Shown: in pieces, positions 15,132 to 24,768 of the stretch
Layout of the letters: each line of letters starts with the position of its first letter
How positions within the stretch are numbered: the first letter of the stretch is position 1
Assembly (NCBI GenBank): GCA_902488815.1
Contig: CABTXP010000013.1
Coordinates: forward strand, 1-35,210
DNA from: an uncultured Eubacteriales bacterium
GTDB taxonomy: Bacteria; Bacillota; Clostridia; Tissierellales; Peptoniphilaceae
Length of the DNA stretch: 35,210 bases
Direction: 5' to 3'
Program-made: the position numbers and the translations under genes
The notes under the pieces: model-generated
Database searches by the model: none
Seen by the model: the letters and a program-made list of their open reading frames with translations, nothing else
What the model was told of the DNA's origin: nothing

Positions 15132-15695
15132 ATGGATAAAGTTTATAAATCAAAATATTTTTTTATAGCACTCGTTATTATGATTATTTCAGCCGTAGCG
15201 GCTTATTATCTTTTGCCGATGAATTTGGGAAATGAAATTATAGAAGACTTCGGAAACAGTATCGGGGACTTGTCGGAATACTCTGCCCTCTCCCTTGCAA
15301 TATTTATTTTTTTAAACAACCTTCGCGTCACACTTATTGTTTGGATTACGGGACTGATTCCTTTTATTTTTATCCCGGCAATTATAAGCGGAATAAACGG
15401 CGCAGTTATAGGTGCCGTTTTAAAAATTACTTCGGAAGAAGGAAGTGTGTTTAAAGATATTGCAACTTCAATTTTGCCTCACGGCGTGTTTGAAATTCCC
15501 GCCATATGTATTGCCGTCGCCATGGGCATCTCCCTTTGTGTCTTTGTAATTAAAAAGATAAGGGGCAAGAGCGATGCTTCCTTAGCAAAGTTTTTAAAGG
15601 CGCAGTTTATTTACTTCTTAAAGGTCGTGCTTCCTCTTTTAATTGTTGCCGCGGCAATTGAAGGTTTTGTAACTCCTCTTATTATGAACTTATAA
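15132..15695 (+). CDS. SpoIIM-family (PF01944) integral membrane protein
   Basis: 187-residue membrane protein with a short cytoplasmic N-terminus and about five hydrophobic segments. The signature LPHGVFEIPAICIAVAMG, central in this family, supports the call. Despite the name from Bacillus stage II sporulation protein M, members occur in non-sporulating bacteria and their role outside sporulation is unclear; presence here is not evidence for sporulation. ATG codons lie at 15129 and 15132. The AAGGAGG ending at 15126 favours the second. Confidence 0.82.
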   Translation: MDKVYKSKYFFIALVIMIISAVAAYYLLPMNLGNEIIEDFGNSIGDLSEYSALSLAIFIFLNNLRVTLIVWITGLIPFIFIPAIISGINGAVIGAVLKITSEEGSVFKDIATSILPHGVFEIPAICIAVAMGISLCVFVIKKIRGKSDASLAKFLKAQFIYFLKVVLPLLIVAAAIEGFVTPLIMNL

Positions 15696-15701
15696 AAAAA
15701 G

Positions 15702-15725
15702 CCCTCTCTACATAAGTAAAGAGGG
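15702..15725. terminator. Bidirectional terminator between SpoIIM-like gene and gatB
   Basis: CCCTCTCTAC-ATAA-GTAAAGAGGG forms a 10-bp stem with one mismatch, with an A-run before it and T-rich sequence after it. It separates two convergent genes. Confidence 0.85.
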
Positions 15726-15731
15726 TTTAAT

Positions 15732-17162
15732 TTATTTGTTGAGTTTTTCAACGACCATCTTGTTTACGATTTGAGGATTTGCTTTGCCCTTGGACTTTTT
15801 CATTACCTGTCCGACTAAAAATCCTACTACTCTTGTCTTGCCGTTTTTAAAGTCTTCCACACTGGAGGGGTTTTCGCCAATGACTTCATCTACAATTTTT
15901 TCAATTGCACCTTCGTCACTTACTTGAAGTAAACCTTGCTCTTCTACATAAGTCTTTGCGTCGGCGCCGTCTTCAAACATTGCTCTGTATACGGACTTGG
16001 CTGCGCTGTTACTTATCTTGTCATCAGCTATCAGTTGAAGCAAGTAGAGGAAGTTTTCTTCCGTGTATTTAAAGTTAAGTATGGGATTTTGATCCTCGTC
16101 CTTTTCCACACGTCTTAACACTTCTCCCGTCAGCCAATTTGTAAGAAGGTTGTAGTCCTTAAACTTTGCAGCCAACTCTTCAAAGTAGTCTGCAAAGTCC
16201 TTGGTAAGAGTGAGTACCTTTGCATCGTAGTCTGAAAGATTGTATTCCTTCATAAATCTTTCTTTTTTAACTTCAGGAAGCTCCGGCATCTTCTTTCTGA
16301 TGGCTTCAATTTCTTCGTCTGAAATTTTTACAGGAGGCAAATCACCTTCCGGGACAAATCTGTAGTCGGAAGCCGTGTACTTAATTCTCATAATTACAGT
16401 TTCGCCTTTTTCGTCGTCCCATCTGCGAGTGGTGCGAAGTTCTTCCTCGCCCTTTTCAAGTAGTGCGATTTGTCTCTTCACTTCATAGTCTATTGCCTTT
16501 TCAACTGCTCTGAAGGAGTTAAGGTTTTTAACTTCAGTGATGACACTCTTTGCTCCCGTGTCCAAATTTTTCACGTTTACATTGACGTCGCATCTCAAAG
16601 AGCCTTCTTCCATTTTGCCGTCGGATATGCCTAAGTAGATGAGAGTACTCTTTAATTTTTCCAAAAAGGCTCTTGCTTCTTCTCCCGAATTAATGTCAGG
16701 CTTTGTTACAATTTCGATTAAAGGCACGCCGGCTCTGTTGTAGTTTAAGAGAGTGTCTTCATCCATGTGCATGGACTTGCCTGTGTCCTCTTCCATTTGG
16801 ACTTGGATTAAGCCGATTTGTTTTTTGCCGTCCTTTGTATCTATTTCAATATAACCTCCCGTGCAAATGGGGTTGTGGTTTTGAGTGATTTGAAATCCCT
16901 TTGTAAGGTCGGGATAAAAGTAGTTCTTTCTTTCAAAATAAGATACATTGTGTATGTCTGAATGGAAGGCAAGTCCCGCCATTACAGAGTACTCAAGTAC
17001 CTCTTCATTTAATACGGGTAGTGCTCCCGGCAGCGCAAGGCAAACAGGGCAGCAATAGGTGTTGGGTTCTGCGCCGTAAACATTTTTGCAGCTGCAAAAT
17101 GCCTTGGTCTTAGTTGAAAGTTCCACGTGTATTTCAAGACCTACTATTGATTTATAATTCAT
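15732..17162 (-). CDS. gatB: Asp/Glu-tRNA amidotransferase subunit B
   Basis: 476 residues. The GatB opening YKSIVGLEIHVELSTKTKAF, the zinc-site cysteines C-x-C...YCCPVC near residues 25-40, and the C-terminal tRNA-binding GatB/YqeY domain ending GFLVGQVMKKSKGKANPQIV are all present. GatB binds mischarged Glu-tRNA-Gln or Asp-tRNA-Asn and phosphorylates the side chain for amidation. The ATG at 17162 is chosen because AAAGGAG lies six bases before it. It overlaps the end of gatA by 11 nt. It is the last gene of the operon. Confidence 0.97.
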   Translation of the reverse strand: MNYKSIVGLEIHVELSTKTKAFCSCKNVYGAEPNTYCCPVCLALPGALPVLNEEVLEYSVMAGLAFHSDIHNVSYFERKNYFYPDLTKGFQITQNHNPICTGGYIEIDTKDGKKQIGLIQVQMEEDTGKSMHMDEDTLLNYNRAGVPLIEIVTKPDINSGEEARAFLEKLKSTLIYLGISDGKMEEGSLRCDVNVNVKNLDTGAKSVITEVKNLNSFRAVEKAIDYEVKRQIALLEKGEEELRTTRRWDDEKGETVIMRIKYTASDYRFVPEGDLPPVKISDEEIEAIRKKMPELPEVKKERFMKEYNLSDYDAKVLTLTKDFADYFEELAAKFKDYNLLTNWLTGEVLRRVEKDEDQNPILNFKYTEENFLYLLQLIADDKISNSAAKSVYRAMFEDGADAKTYVEEQGLLQVSDEGAIEKIVDEVIGENPSSVEDFKNGKTRVVGFLVGQVMKKSKGKANPQIVNKMVVEKLNK

Positions 17163-18594
17163 GGCTGCTCCTTTCAAATCCTTGTGCGATTTCTAAAAGT
17201 TCTCCGTCTTCAAAGGCCTTTCCGATAAATTGAATACCAACGGATAGACCGTCCTTTAAAGGCATGGGTATGGAAATCCCCGGCAGTCCCGCAATGTTTA
17301 CACAAACTGTAAACAAGTCTTGCAAGTACATTTCAACCGCCGTAATGTCGTAGTCAATTCTGTATGGAAGTGTTGGAGATGTGGGGCACATAACTACATC
17401 GTAATTTTCAAATGCCGATTTAAAATCATTTATGATTAAAGTTCTAACCTTGAGAGCTTTTTCGTAATAATCCTTTGCAAATTCCATAGACAAAATGTGA
17501 GTGCCGATCATTATTCTTCTCTTCACTTCATCGCCAAAGGCTTCGCTTCTGCTCTTGCGATACATTTCTTCAACATTTTCATATTCTTTGGTTCTGTATC
17601 CGTATCTCAGTCCGTCAAAGCGTGCCATGTTGGGAGCAATTTCTCCGTTGACTAAAATGTGGTAGCACTCAATGCCGTATTTTAAATCGTCCATGGGAAT
17701 GTAATCTACAGTTGCACCTTTTGATTTTAAAATTTCAATGGCCTTTTCAAATTCTGCTCTCACTTCTTCTGAAATTTTTGCCGATTCCAAAATGTCGGGC
17801 ACTGCGACTTTAAGTCCCTTTAATTTTTCTACAGACTTATTTTCATCTAAAACTAAATTTTTAATACTGTCGTTGCCGATGGAAGATGCGTCCTTTTCAT
17901 CTCTTCCCACAATGGCTTTTAAGAGAGCGTGAATGTCCTCTACAGTTTTGCCGAAAGCTCCCGGTGAGTCGAAGGTGTTTGCCATGGTAGAAATGCCGTA
18001 GCGGGAAATACTTCCGTAGCTTGGCTTCATGCCCACAATGCCGCAAAAGCTTGCAGGTTGTCTCACGCTTCCCCCCGTGTCCGTTCCCACGGAAAGTACC
18101 GCTTCATATCCTGCAACGGAGGATGCGCTGCCACCTGATGAGCCGCCGGGCACAAGGTCTTCGTCCAAGGGATTTTTCGACGGGCCGAAGTAGGAAGTCT
18201 TTGTCGAGCTTCCCATTGCAAACTCGTCCATGTTTACCTTGCCTACAATCACCGCATCTTCAGCTTTAAGTTTTTTAACTAAGGTTGCGTCGTAGGGCGA
18301 AATATAATTTTCAAGCATCTTTGATGCGCAGGTAAGTCTTACGTCCTTTACGGAAATATTGTCCTTTATAGTTACAGGCACACCTGCAAGAGCTCCTACC
18401 TCTTCTCCGGCTGCAATTTTTTCGTCTATTTCCTTCGCCTTTTTCAAAGCTTCATCTGTAGTAACTGTGATAAAAGTGTTGTACTTGTCTTCCGAAATAT
18501 TTTTTAAAAATACTTCCGCCACATCTACAGCCTTAAGCTCTCCCTTTTTTATTTTTTCTGTGATTTCATTTGCTTTTAAATTTAATATATCCAT
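17152..18594 (-). CDS. gatA: Asp/Glu-tRNA amidotransferase subunit A
   Basis: 480-residue amidase-signature enzyme that frees ammonia from glutamine for GatB. The catalytic triad is visible: K77 in GVPVTIKDNI, cis-serine S152 in PGGSSGGSA, and nucleophile S176 in TDTGGSVRQP. Further family blocks include GIVGMKPSYGSISRYG and CPTSPTLPY. It begins 2 nt after gatC. The GatCAB set implies that Gln-tRNA and/or Asn-tRNA are made by the indirect route. Confidence 0.97.
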   Translation of the reverse strand: MDILNLKANEITEKIKKGELKAVDVAEVFLKNISEDKYNTFITVTTDEALKKAKEIDEKIAAGEEVGALAGVPVTIKDNISVKDVRLTCASKMLENYISPYDATLVKKLKAEDAVIVGKVNMDEFAMGSSTKTSYFGPSKNPLDEDLVPGGSSGGSASSVAGYEAVLSVGTDTGGSVRQPASFCGIVGMKPSYGSISRYGISTMANTFDSPGAFGKTVEDIHALLKAIVGRDEKDASSIGNDSIKNLVLDENKSVEKLKGLKVAVPDILESAKISEEVRAEFEKAIEILKSKGATVDYIPMDDLKYGIECYHILVNGEIAPNMARFDGLRYGYRTKEYENVEEMYRKSRSEAFGDEVKRRIMIGTHILSMEFAKDYYEKALKVRTLIINDFKSAFENYDVVMCPTSPTLPYRIDYDITAVEMYLQDLFTVCVNIAGLPGISIPMPLKDGLSVGIQFIGKAFEDGELLEIAQGFERSSHEL

Positions 18595-18596
18595 CT

Positions 18597-18878
18597 TTAC
18601 TCCACAAATTTTATAATATCAAAATAGCCGTATTTTTTGCCTTCAGTATTTTGAAGTGCGGCGTCCTGTGAAATGGACTCGCCCACTTCGTCTTCTCTCA
18701 AGTGGTTGTAAATACCTGTCGTTTGAAAAGTCGCCTCAACGCCTTCAGTGTCTATTGACTTTATTCTCTCAATTAAATCCATTGTGTCGGAAAAATCTTT
18801 TTCAAAGCGTTCAAAGCCTTCATCTGAAAAATTTAGATAGGCAATCTCAGCAATGTGTTTTATTTCTTCTCTTTTCAC
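18597..18878 (-). CDS. gatC: Asp/Glu-tRNA amidotransferase subunit C
   Basis: 93 residues, the usual GatC length; it wraps around GatA and stabilises GatAB. HIAEIAYLNFSDEGFERF and the C-terminal LREDEVGESISQDAAL...NTEGKKYGYFDI blocks match. The start codon is GTG, overlapping the ligA stop by 4 nt (GTGA), so it depends on coupling to ligA translation. Confidence 0.95.
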   Translation of the reverse strand: MKREEIKHIAEIAYLNFSDEGFERFEKDFSDTMDLIERIKSIDTEGVEATFQTTGIYNHLREDEVGESISQDAALQNTEGKKYGYFDIIKFVE

Positions 18879-20872
18879 TTTTGCCCCCTCATTCTTTTAT
18901 ATTCATCTTCATCTATTATTGTAACACCTAAGTCCTGTGCTTTTGTAAGTTTTGATCCGGCAGATTCTCCCGCAAGTACAAAGTCCGTGTTCTTGCTCAC
19001 ACTTGATGAGACTTTGCCTCCCATGGAAATTATTTCCTCTTCAAATTCTCCGCGGGGTTTTGAAAGTGTGCCTGTAATTACAAATCTCTTTCCCGTGAAA
19101 GGACTTTCAACTGTACTTACTTGGGATGCCTTGGGACTGATTACATTTGAAAGCTCTTCCATACTCTTAATAATATGTTCGTCTTTAAAAAATTCCAAAA
19201 TACTTTCCGCCGTAATGGGTCCTATGTCTTCTACATTAACAAGCTCATCGTAGGTGGCATTTTTAAATTTGTCAAAGGTGCCGTAGTAGTTGGCAAGGTC
19301 TCTTGCCGTCTTTATTCCCACATTGCCTATGCCCAATGCGTAAATGTATCTGAAGAGCTCCGGATTTTTTGAATTTTCAACTGCCTTTAAAAGATTTTCC
19401 GTCTTTTTTTCCGCAAAGCCTTCCACGTTTATTAAGTCTTCGTACTTTAGCTTGTAAATGCCGGGAATGTCATTTAAGTTTACGGTCTCCATAAGTTTTT
19501 CCACAGTCTTGTCCGAAAGGCCTTCAATGTTCATGCCGTCTCTCGATGCAAAGTGTACCAACCTTGCCGCAAGTTGAGGCTCACATGAAAGGGTGTTGGG
19601 ACAGAAAAAGTGAACTCCGTCCCTTATAAGTTCCGTGCCGCAATAGGGACAGTTGGTCGGCATTTTTATTTCGTAGGTCTTGTCTTCCGTAGGAAGTGTG
19701 CCTAATATTTCAGGGATTACGTCGTTGCTTCTTCTGAGCAAAACCCTTGCTCCGATGCGAACTTTTTTTCTCAATATGTCGTCGTAGTTATTAAGTGTGG
19801 CACGTGAAACTGTAACGCCGCCTATGTCCACAGGCTCAAGAACTGCCGTAGGTGTGACCTTGGCACTTCTTCCCACGTTCCAATTTACGCTGAGAAGTTT
19901 TGTCGATACTTCTTCCGCCTCGTACTTAAAGGCAATTGCCCAGCGAGGGAATTTGTTTGTAAATCCTAAGATCTCTCTCGTGGCATAGTCGTTTATTTTA
20001 ACAACTGCCCCGTCAATTAAGACAGGCAGGTCGCTTCTCACTTCTTCAATTTTTTTAATCTCTTCCAAGGCCTCTTCAATGCCGTGAACCAAGGTGGTGT
20101 GTGAGTCTGTTTTAAAGCCTTCAGCCTTTAAAAAATTTTTCATCTCAAGGTCCGACTTAAAGTTTTCCCCTTCAATGTAGTTTACATTGTAAAAATATGC
20201 CGTGAGGTTTCTAAGCTTTGTCACCTTCGGGTCCAAATTTCTAAGAGCACCCGCCGCCGCGTTGCGCGGATTTTTTAAAAGCTCCAAGTTGTTCTTTGTC
20301 GCATATTCGTTGTAGGCGTCAAAGGACTTAAAGCTCATAAGGCCCTCGCCCTGTACTTCAATTTTGCCCTTATAGTCGATGGATAAAGGCACGGAGTTTA
20401 TAGTCCTTACCTGGGGCAAAATTCCTTCCCCGATTTCTCCGTTGCCTCTTGTGGCTGCCTGAACTAATATTCCATTATCGTAAGTTAAGTTTATTGTAAG
20501 ACCGTCGAATTTTAATTCCACAACGTATTCAAAGGGCTGTGTCTCAAGTCCTCTCTCTGCGTTATAAGCTTCCACAATGCGAAGATTTCTCCTCTCCCAC
20601 TCCTTCAGCTCTTCAAGTGACCTGGACTTTTCAAGAGAGTATAGTGGCGAAAGATGTCTGTGCTTTTCAAACTTGTCTAAAATTTCTCCCCCGACTCTTA
20701 AAGTCGGTGAGTTTTGAAGGACGGTGTTTGTATCTTTTTCCAGTGCCAAGAGTTCATCGTATAATAGGTCATACTCCTTGTCACTTAACAAGGGATCGTC
20801 CAATGTGTAGTAATGGTAGTTTAACTTGTTAAGCTCTTTAACCAGCTCTTCCATTCTCTTTATCTTATCCAT
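18875..20872 (-). CDS. ligA: NAD-dependent DNA ligase
   Basis: 665 residues, full family length. Domains in order: the Ia domain with NYHYYTLDDPLLSDKEYD, adenylation with the nucleotidylated lysine in VELKFDGLTINL (about K121), OB fold, zinc finger CPYCGTEL...CPNTLSC, helix-hairpin-helix repeats, and a C-terminal BRCT domain beginning FTGKRFVITGTLSKPRGEFE. It joins Okazaki fragments and repair nicks. ATG at 20872 overlaps the pcrA stop by one base (TGATG); a GTG one codon earlier is possible. Its place after pcrA is a common Firmicute order. Confidence 0.97.
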   Translation of the reverse strand: MDKIKRMEELVKELNKLNYHYYTLDDPLLSDKEYDLLYDELLALEKDTNTVLQNSPTLRVGGEILDKFEKHRHLSPLYSLEKSRSLEELKEWERRNLRIVEAYNAERGLETQPFEYVVELKFDGLTINLTYDNGILVQAATRGNGEIGEGILPQVRTINSVPLSIDYKGKIEVQGEGLMSFKSFDAYNEYATKNNLELLKNPRNAAAGALRNLDPKVTKLRNLTAYFYNVNYIEGENFKSDLEMKNFLKAEGFKTDSHTTLVHGIEEALEEIKKIEEVRSDLPVLIDGAVVKINDYATREILGFTNKFPRWAIAFKYEAEEVSTKLLSVNWNVGRSAKVTPTAVLEPVDIGGVTVSRATLNNYDDILRKKVRIGARVLLRRSNDVIPEILGTLPTEDKTYEIKMPTNCPYCGTELIRDGVHFFCPNTLSCEPQLAARLVHFASRDGMNIEGLSDKTVEKLMETVNLNDIPGIYKLKYEDLINVEGFAEKKTENLLKAVENSKNPELFRYIYALGIGNVGIKTARDLANYYGTFDKFKNATYDELVNVEDIGPITAESILEFFKDEHIIKSMEELSNVISPKASQVSTVESPFTGKRFVITGTLSKPRGEFEEEIISMGGKVSSSVSKNTDFVLAGESAGSKLTKAQDLGVTIIDEDEYKRMRGQK

Positions 20873-23043
20873 CACTTCACCCTTTCCAAAGGAGCTACGG
20901 ACTCTTTCAGCTTCTTAAGGCCTTGGCCTTGAAACGAAACTGTTATTTCATAGTCTCCCTCTTTTTCTTTTTTCATGACAACCATACCCTCGCCCCACTT
21001 TTTGTGGCGCACCTTGTCTCCCACTTTAAGGTTAAGGTCGTTTTCCTTAGGTTTTTCCGGCGCCTCGTATTTAAAGTGAGGCTTTAAAGTCTCTACAGGT
21101 TTAAAGGTAATTGCCTCATGTCGTTTATTGTCTTCAGTAATGCTTAGTTCACTTGCCATTTCATCTATAAATCTACTCTTAATTGCAGGGACTGTCTTGC
21201 CGTACTTTGTCCTGAATCTTGCCGAGCTTAAATATAGTTCACTCTTGCTGCGAGTTACGGCAACATAGCAAAGCCTTCTCTCTTCTTCTACTCCGCCTTC
21301 TTCATCCATAGATAAGGCGCTTGGGAAAAGTCCCTCTTCCATTCCCACTACAAATACAATGGGAAACTCAAGGCCCTTTGCAGAGTGAATGGTCATTAGG
21401 GAAACGCCCTTGTTGGAGTCCGCCTTGTCCACATCGGAAAGAAGGGACATCTCAGCCATGTAGTCTGAAAGTTTACTCTCCGGATTTTTTTCTTCGTAAG
21501 TAGTTGCAGCTGAAATAAGTTCTTCAATGTTTTCAATTCGCGCCCTGGATGTTGGGGTGTTCTCTGTTTTAAGTTCAGCCATGTAGCCTGATCTTATGAC
21601 AACCTCTTCCATAGTTTCTTGAATGGAATTGCGCTCTGCATAGTCTTGAAAACCTAAAATCATTTCTTTAAATTCTTTAATTTTATTTACAGTTCGAGCA
21701 GCAATAACTCCCGGCTCCAATTTATCTATGGCGTCAAAAAGACTGAGACCTTTTTCCGCCGCAAAATCTTTAAGCTTTCCGACAGTGGTGTCGCCGATGC
21801 CTCTCTTAGGAGTGTTTACAACCCTCATAAAGCTCAGGTCGTCTTCCGGGTTTACAATAAGCCTCAAGTAGTGAAGTATATCCTTAACTTCCATACGGTC
21901 GTAGAATTTTAAACCTCCCACGACTCTGTATGGTATTCCGTGTCTCATAAGCTGCTCTTCAAAGCCGCGGGACTGAAAGTTTGCCCTGTATAAAATCGCC
22001 ATGTCTTCAAAACTGTTTTTCTTGTAGTTAAGCTGCAAAATTTTATTCACAACTTCCTCTTCCTCCACATTGGAGTGGTCGTACTCTTTATACTCCGGCA
22101 TCTTGCCCTTGTCCTTGTCCGTCCAAAGATTTTTCTTCATGCGCATTTTGTTATTTGCAATAAGTACATTTGCCGCATTTAAAATACTTTCAGTAGAGCG
22201 ATAGTTTTGTTCAAGTAAAATTACCTTCGCGCCTTTAAAATCTTTTTCAAAATTTAAAATATTATTTATATCCGCGCCGCGCCACTTGTAAATACTTTGA
22301 TCCGAATCTCCCACCGCGGTGATGTTTGGCTTGGGACCTGCAATTAATTTTATAAAATTATACTGTGCCGAGTTGGTGTCTTGGTATTCATCTACAAAGA
22401 CGTAGGTAAATCTCCTGTTGTAGTAGTCCCTCGCCTCTTCGTTTTGAGACAAGAGTTCCACGGTTTTTAAAATCAAGTTGTCAAAGTCAAAGGCGTTATT
22501 TGCCTTAAGTCTCTTTTCGTATTCGGCGTAAATTTTGCCGATGGTAAATTCGTAAATGTCTCCCTCATTTTCTTTAAGATACATTTCAGGAGTGGTCATT
22601 TTATTTTTTAAATTGGAAATCTTTGACTGAATACCCGAGTCGGAATAGTACTTGGGACTAAGATCAAAGTCCTTCAATATGTCTTTAACTAAAGTTTTGG
22701 AATCCAAGGTGTCGTAAATTGTAAAGTTGGAAGTGTAGCCAAGGGTCGCGGCATACTTTCTCAAAATGCGCACGCAAATAGAGTGGAAGGTTCCGATCCA
22801 CAAATTTAAATTTCCGCCGATTAAATTTTCCGCACGCTCTTTCATTTCATTTGCCGCTTTGTTGGTAAAAGTAATTGCCAAAATATTGTAAGGGCTTACA
22901 TTTTTTTCACTTACAAGGTAGGCGATTTTACTTGTGACAACTTTTGTCTTGCCGCTGCCGGCACCTGCAAGTATTAAGACGGGTCCGTTTGTCTCTAAAA
23001 GGGCTTGTCTTTGTCTCTCGTTTAATTCGTCAAAACTTTTCAT
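20872..23043 (-). CDS. pcrA: ATP-dependent DNA helicase PcrA/UvrD
   Basis: 723-residue superfamily I helicase. Q-motif LNERQRQALL, Walker A GAGSGKT (27-33), motif Ia ITFTNKAANEMKER, motif II VDEYQDTN, QxxYRS-type motif LLEQNYRSTESIL, motif V VSLMTIHSAKGLEF and motif VI CYVAVTRSKSEL are all intact. The C-terminal LKVGDKVRHKKWGEGMVV is the PcrA Tudor-like module that contacts RNA polymerase. It functions in repair, rolling-circle replication and removing RecA. It overlaps tcdA by 4 nt. Confidence 0.97.
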   Translation of the reverse strand: MKSFDELNERQRQALLETNGPVLILAGAGSGKTKVVTSKIAYLVSEKNVSPYNILAITFTNKAANEMKERAENLIGGNLNLWIGTFHSICVRILRKYAATLGYTSNFTIYDTLDSKTLVKDILKDFDLSPKYYSDSGIQSKISNLKNKMTTPEMYLKENEGDIYEFTIGKIYAEYEKRLKANNAFDFDNLILKTVELLSQNEEARDYYNRRFTYVFVDEYQDTNSAQYNFIKLIAGPKPNITAVGDSDQSIYKWRGADINNILNFEKDFKGAKVILLEQNYRSTESILNAANVLIANNKMRMKKNLWTDKDKGKMPEYKEYDHSNVEEEEVVNKILQLNYKKNSFEDMAILYRANFQSRGFEEQLMRHGIPYRVVGGLKFYDRMEVKDILHYLRLIVNPEDDLSFMRVVNTPKRGIGDTTVGKLKDFAAEKGLSLFDAIDKLEPGVIAARTVNKIKEFKEMILGFQDYAERNSIQETMEEVVIRSGYMAELKTENTPTSRARIENIEELISAATTYEEKNPESKLSDYMAEMSLLSDVDKADSNKGVSLMTIHSAKGLEFPIVFVVGMEEGLFPSALSMDEEGGVEEERRLCYVAVTRSKSELYLSSARFRTKYGKTVPAIKSRFIDEMASELSITEDNKRHEAITFKPVETLKPHFKYEAPEKPKENDLNLKVGDKVRHKKWGEGMVVMKKEKEGDYEITVSFQGQGLKKLKESVAPLERVK

Positions 23044-23735
23044 TCTATCTCCATTAAATCTTTTAATATTTCTCCCGCCATTAAAAATCCCGCCACAGGG
23101 GGCACAAAAGATGTGCTTCCGGGCAGTCTCGGGTCTTCACCTCTAAATCCGATGTAGGGCTCTTCATTTGAGTAGACCACCTTCACATCTTCTATATTTC
23201 TCTTCTTAAGTTCTCTTCTCATAACACGTGCCAAGGGGCAAGTGTTGGTGTGCTTTATGTCCGCCACGCAAAACTTTGTGCCTTGTATTTTATTTCCCGT
23301 GCCCATGGACGAGATGACTTTCACTCCCGCCTCTTTTGCCTTTTCTATGATTAAAATTTTGGCACTAACCATGTCTACACAGTCTGCAATGTAGTCGTAT
23401 TTTGAAAAGTCGATTCCATTCGCCGTGTCCCTTGAGTAGACCATATCATAGGTATCGACAACCGCTTGGGAGTTGATGGAAAGGATGCGCTCCTTTAAAG
23501 CTTCCACCTTTCTCATGCCTACGGTTTTTTCCGTGGCAATAATCTGTCTGTTTAAATTTGTATAGTCAACAGAGTCTCCGTCTACAATACCCAATTGAGT
23601 GATACCGCCTCTTAAAAGTCCTTCCACACAGTATCCCCCCACACCGCCAAGGCCTAAGACCAAGACACTTTTGTCATGAATTTTTAAAACCTTGTCTTCG
23701 CCGAAGACCATTTTCGTTCTAATGAGTCTGTCCAT
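23040..23735 (-). CDS. tcdA: tRNA threonylcarbamoyladenosine dehydratase (E1-like)
   Basis: 231-residue ThiF/E1-fold ATP-binding enzyme. The nucleotide loop is VLVLGLGGVGGYCVEGL (G28-G34), followed by LGIVDGDSVDYTNLNRQI, the canonical adenylating pocket. The Cys-containing ADCVD and a C-terminal GSTSFVPPVAGFLMAGE block fit TcdA/CsdL, which converts t6A37 of tRNA to the cyclic ct6A form. It is joined by a 4-nt overlap to pcrA. Other E1-like roles are less likely given length and motifs. Confidence 0.9.
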   Translation of the reverse strand: MDRLIRTKMVFGEDKVLKIHDKSVLVLGLGGVGGYCVEGLLRGGITQLGIVDGDSVDYTNLNRQIIATEKTVGMRKVEALKERILSINSQAVVDTYDMVYSRDTANGIDFSKYDYIADCVDMVSAKILIIEKAKEAGVKVISSMGTGNKIQGTKFCVADIKHTNTCPLARVMRRELKKRNIEDVKVVYSNEEPYIGFRGEDPRLPGSTSFVPPVAGFLMAGEILKDLMEIE

Positions 23736-23736
23736 T

Positions 23737-24651
23737 TTATTTAACCAAGGTAACGTCCTTTAACACGCCCTCGGAATATACCCCTTTAAATTTATATGTG
23801 TCCCCTTTGTTAATACTGTCCGTGCTCTTGTAAATAAAGTTAATCGTGTCTGTATTAAAGTCAAAGTTTGAACTTCTCACGCGAAGCGTTACAACATATT
23901 CACTTGGGGAAATGCTCTTCACATCTTCCACTATACCTTCAAACTCTACTTGCCTGTCGGGAACGGTTACAGTATTTTCACTTGCGCCCTTTGTATTTAA
24001 ATAGTTAAGGGTCTTATATGAAATAACAGCCATTTCACTTCTTCTGATAAATTTTTTGCCGTTAAAAAATCCGTCGCTACCTGTAGATGAATAAATATTT
24101 TCTCTCACCAGGCTCGACAAATATTCTCTCACCATTTGAGGTATTTCACTTAAATCGTTGTGAAATAATAGAGAGTCTTTAATTTCCGGAGTAAAGCCCA
24201 AGGCTCTTCCGATATAAACTGTGACTGAATTTCTGTCAGGATATACGCTGCCGTTAATCATGTTAAGTCTCTTTGCTTCATTTAAAGTCGCTTCAGTATA
24301 TGCGCCGCGCTTTAACATATATGCCACGGCGGTCTTCGCCCACTCCGGCACGTCGTACTTGTCACACACGCTGCCGTAAGCACTTAAAGCTTCACTTACT
24401 TCAACAGAAGAAGGCTTCAACACCTTAAACATAATTTGAGACACTTCCAAAAATGAAACAGGCTTGTTCGGTTTAAAAGTGCCGTCGGGATAGCCGTCTA
24501 AAATATTTTCATCTGCCAAGTAACTGACTTCCTTATATATCCAACTGAATCCTCCGGTTTGATCCACGTCGGAAAAAGTTTTAGCCGTAGCAAATGTAGG
24601 GATTAATAAAAGCACTGTAAGTGCATAAATAAATAATTTCTTCAAATTCAT
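23737..24651 (-). CDS. Secreted S-layer homology (SLH) domain protein
   Basis: 304 residues with a cleavable signal peptide (MNLKKLFIYALTVLLLIPTFATA) and SLH repeats. The clear one is FSDVDQTGGFSWIYKEVSYLADENILDGYPDGTFKPN; two weaker ones follow at about 95-150 and 160-210. SLH domains bind pyruvylated secondary cell-wall polymer. The C-terminal 80 residues (FEGIVEDVKSISPSEYVVTL onward) look like a small beta domain with no function I can name. GGAGG precedes the ATG at 24651. It is the first gene of the pcrA-ligA-gat operon; the function is probably unrelated to its neighbours. Confidence 0.87.
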   Translation of the reverse strand: MNLKKLFIYALTVLLLIPTFATAKTFSDVDQTGGFSWIYKEVSYLADENILDGYPDGTFKPNKPVSFLEVSQIMFKVLKPSSVEVSEALSAYGSVCDKYDVPEWAKTAVAYMLKRGAYTEATLNEAKRLNMINGSVYPDRNSVTVYIGRALGFTPEIKDSLLFHNDLSEIPQMVREYLSSLVRENIYSSTGSDGFFNGKKFIRRSEMAVISYKTLNYLNTKGASENTVTVPDRQVEFEGIVEDVKSISPSEYVVTLRVRSSNFDFNTDTINFIYKSTDSINKGDTYKFKGVYSEGVLKDVTLVK

Positions 24652-24668
24652 AATTACCTCCATTTGGT

Positions 24669-24677
24669 ATTATAACA
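24669..24677 (-). promoter_or_regulatory. Extended -10 promoter of the SLH-pcrA-ligA-gat operon
   Basis: Minus-strand TGTTATAAT (TG at 24677-24676, TATAAT at 24674-24669). No clear -35. It lies just upstream of the GGAGG of the SLH gene. Confidence 0.6.
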
Positions 24678-24698
24678 TAGGAAAAATCCAATGATTAA

Positions 24699-24707
24699 TG
24701 ATATAAT
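24699..24707 (+). promoter_or_regulatory. Extended -10 promoter of the SUKH-to-lipoprotein cassette
   Basis: TGATATAAT, with TATAAT at 24702-24707, is the only promoter-like element seen upstream of the eight-gene cassette. The predicted start near 24714 gives a leader of about 55 nt. It diverges from the SLH operon promoter about 25 bp away. Confidence 0.6.
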
Positions 24708-24768
24708 CGAATAAGCTTAAAAAATAACTAATACCTTTTAAAGACCTGTTATTAATCGAGGTGAAAAA

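Noticed and set aside
15132..15695. Evidence for sporulation from the SpoIIM-like gene
   Set aside because: The family is broad and occurs in non-sporulating bacteria; no other sporulation gene is in the window.
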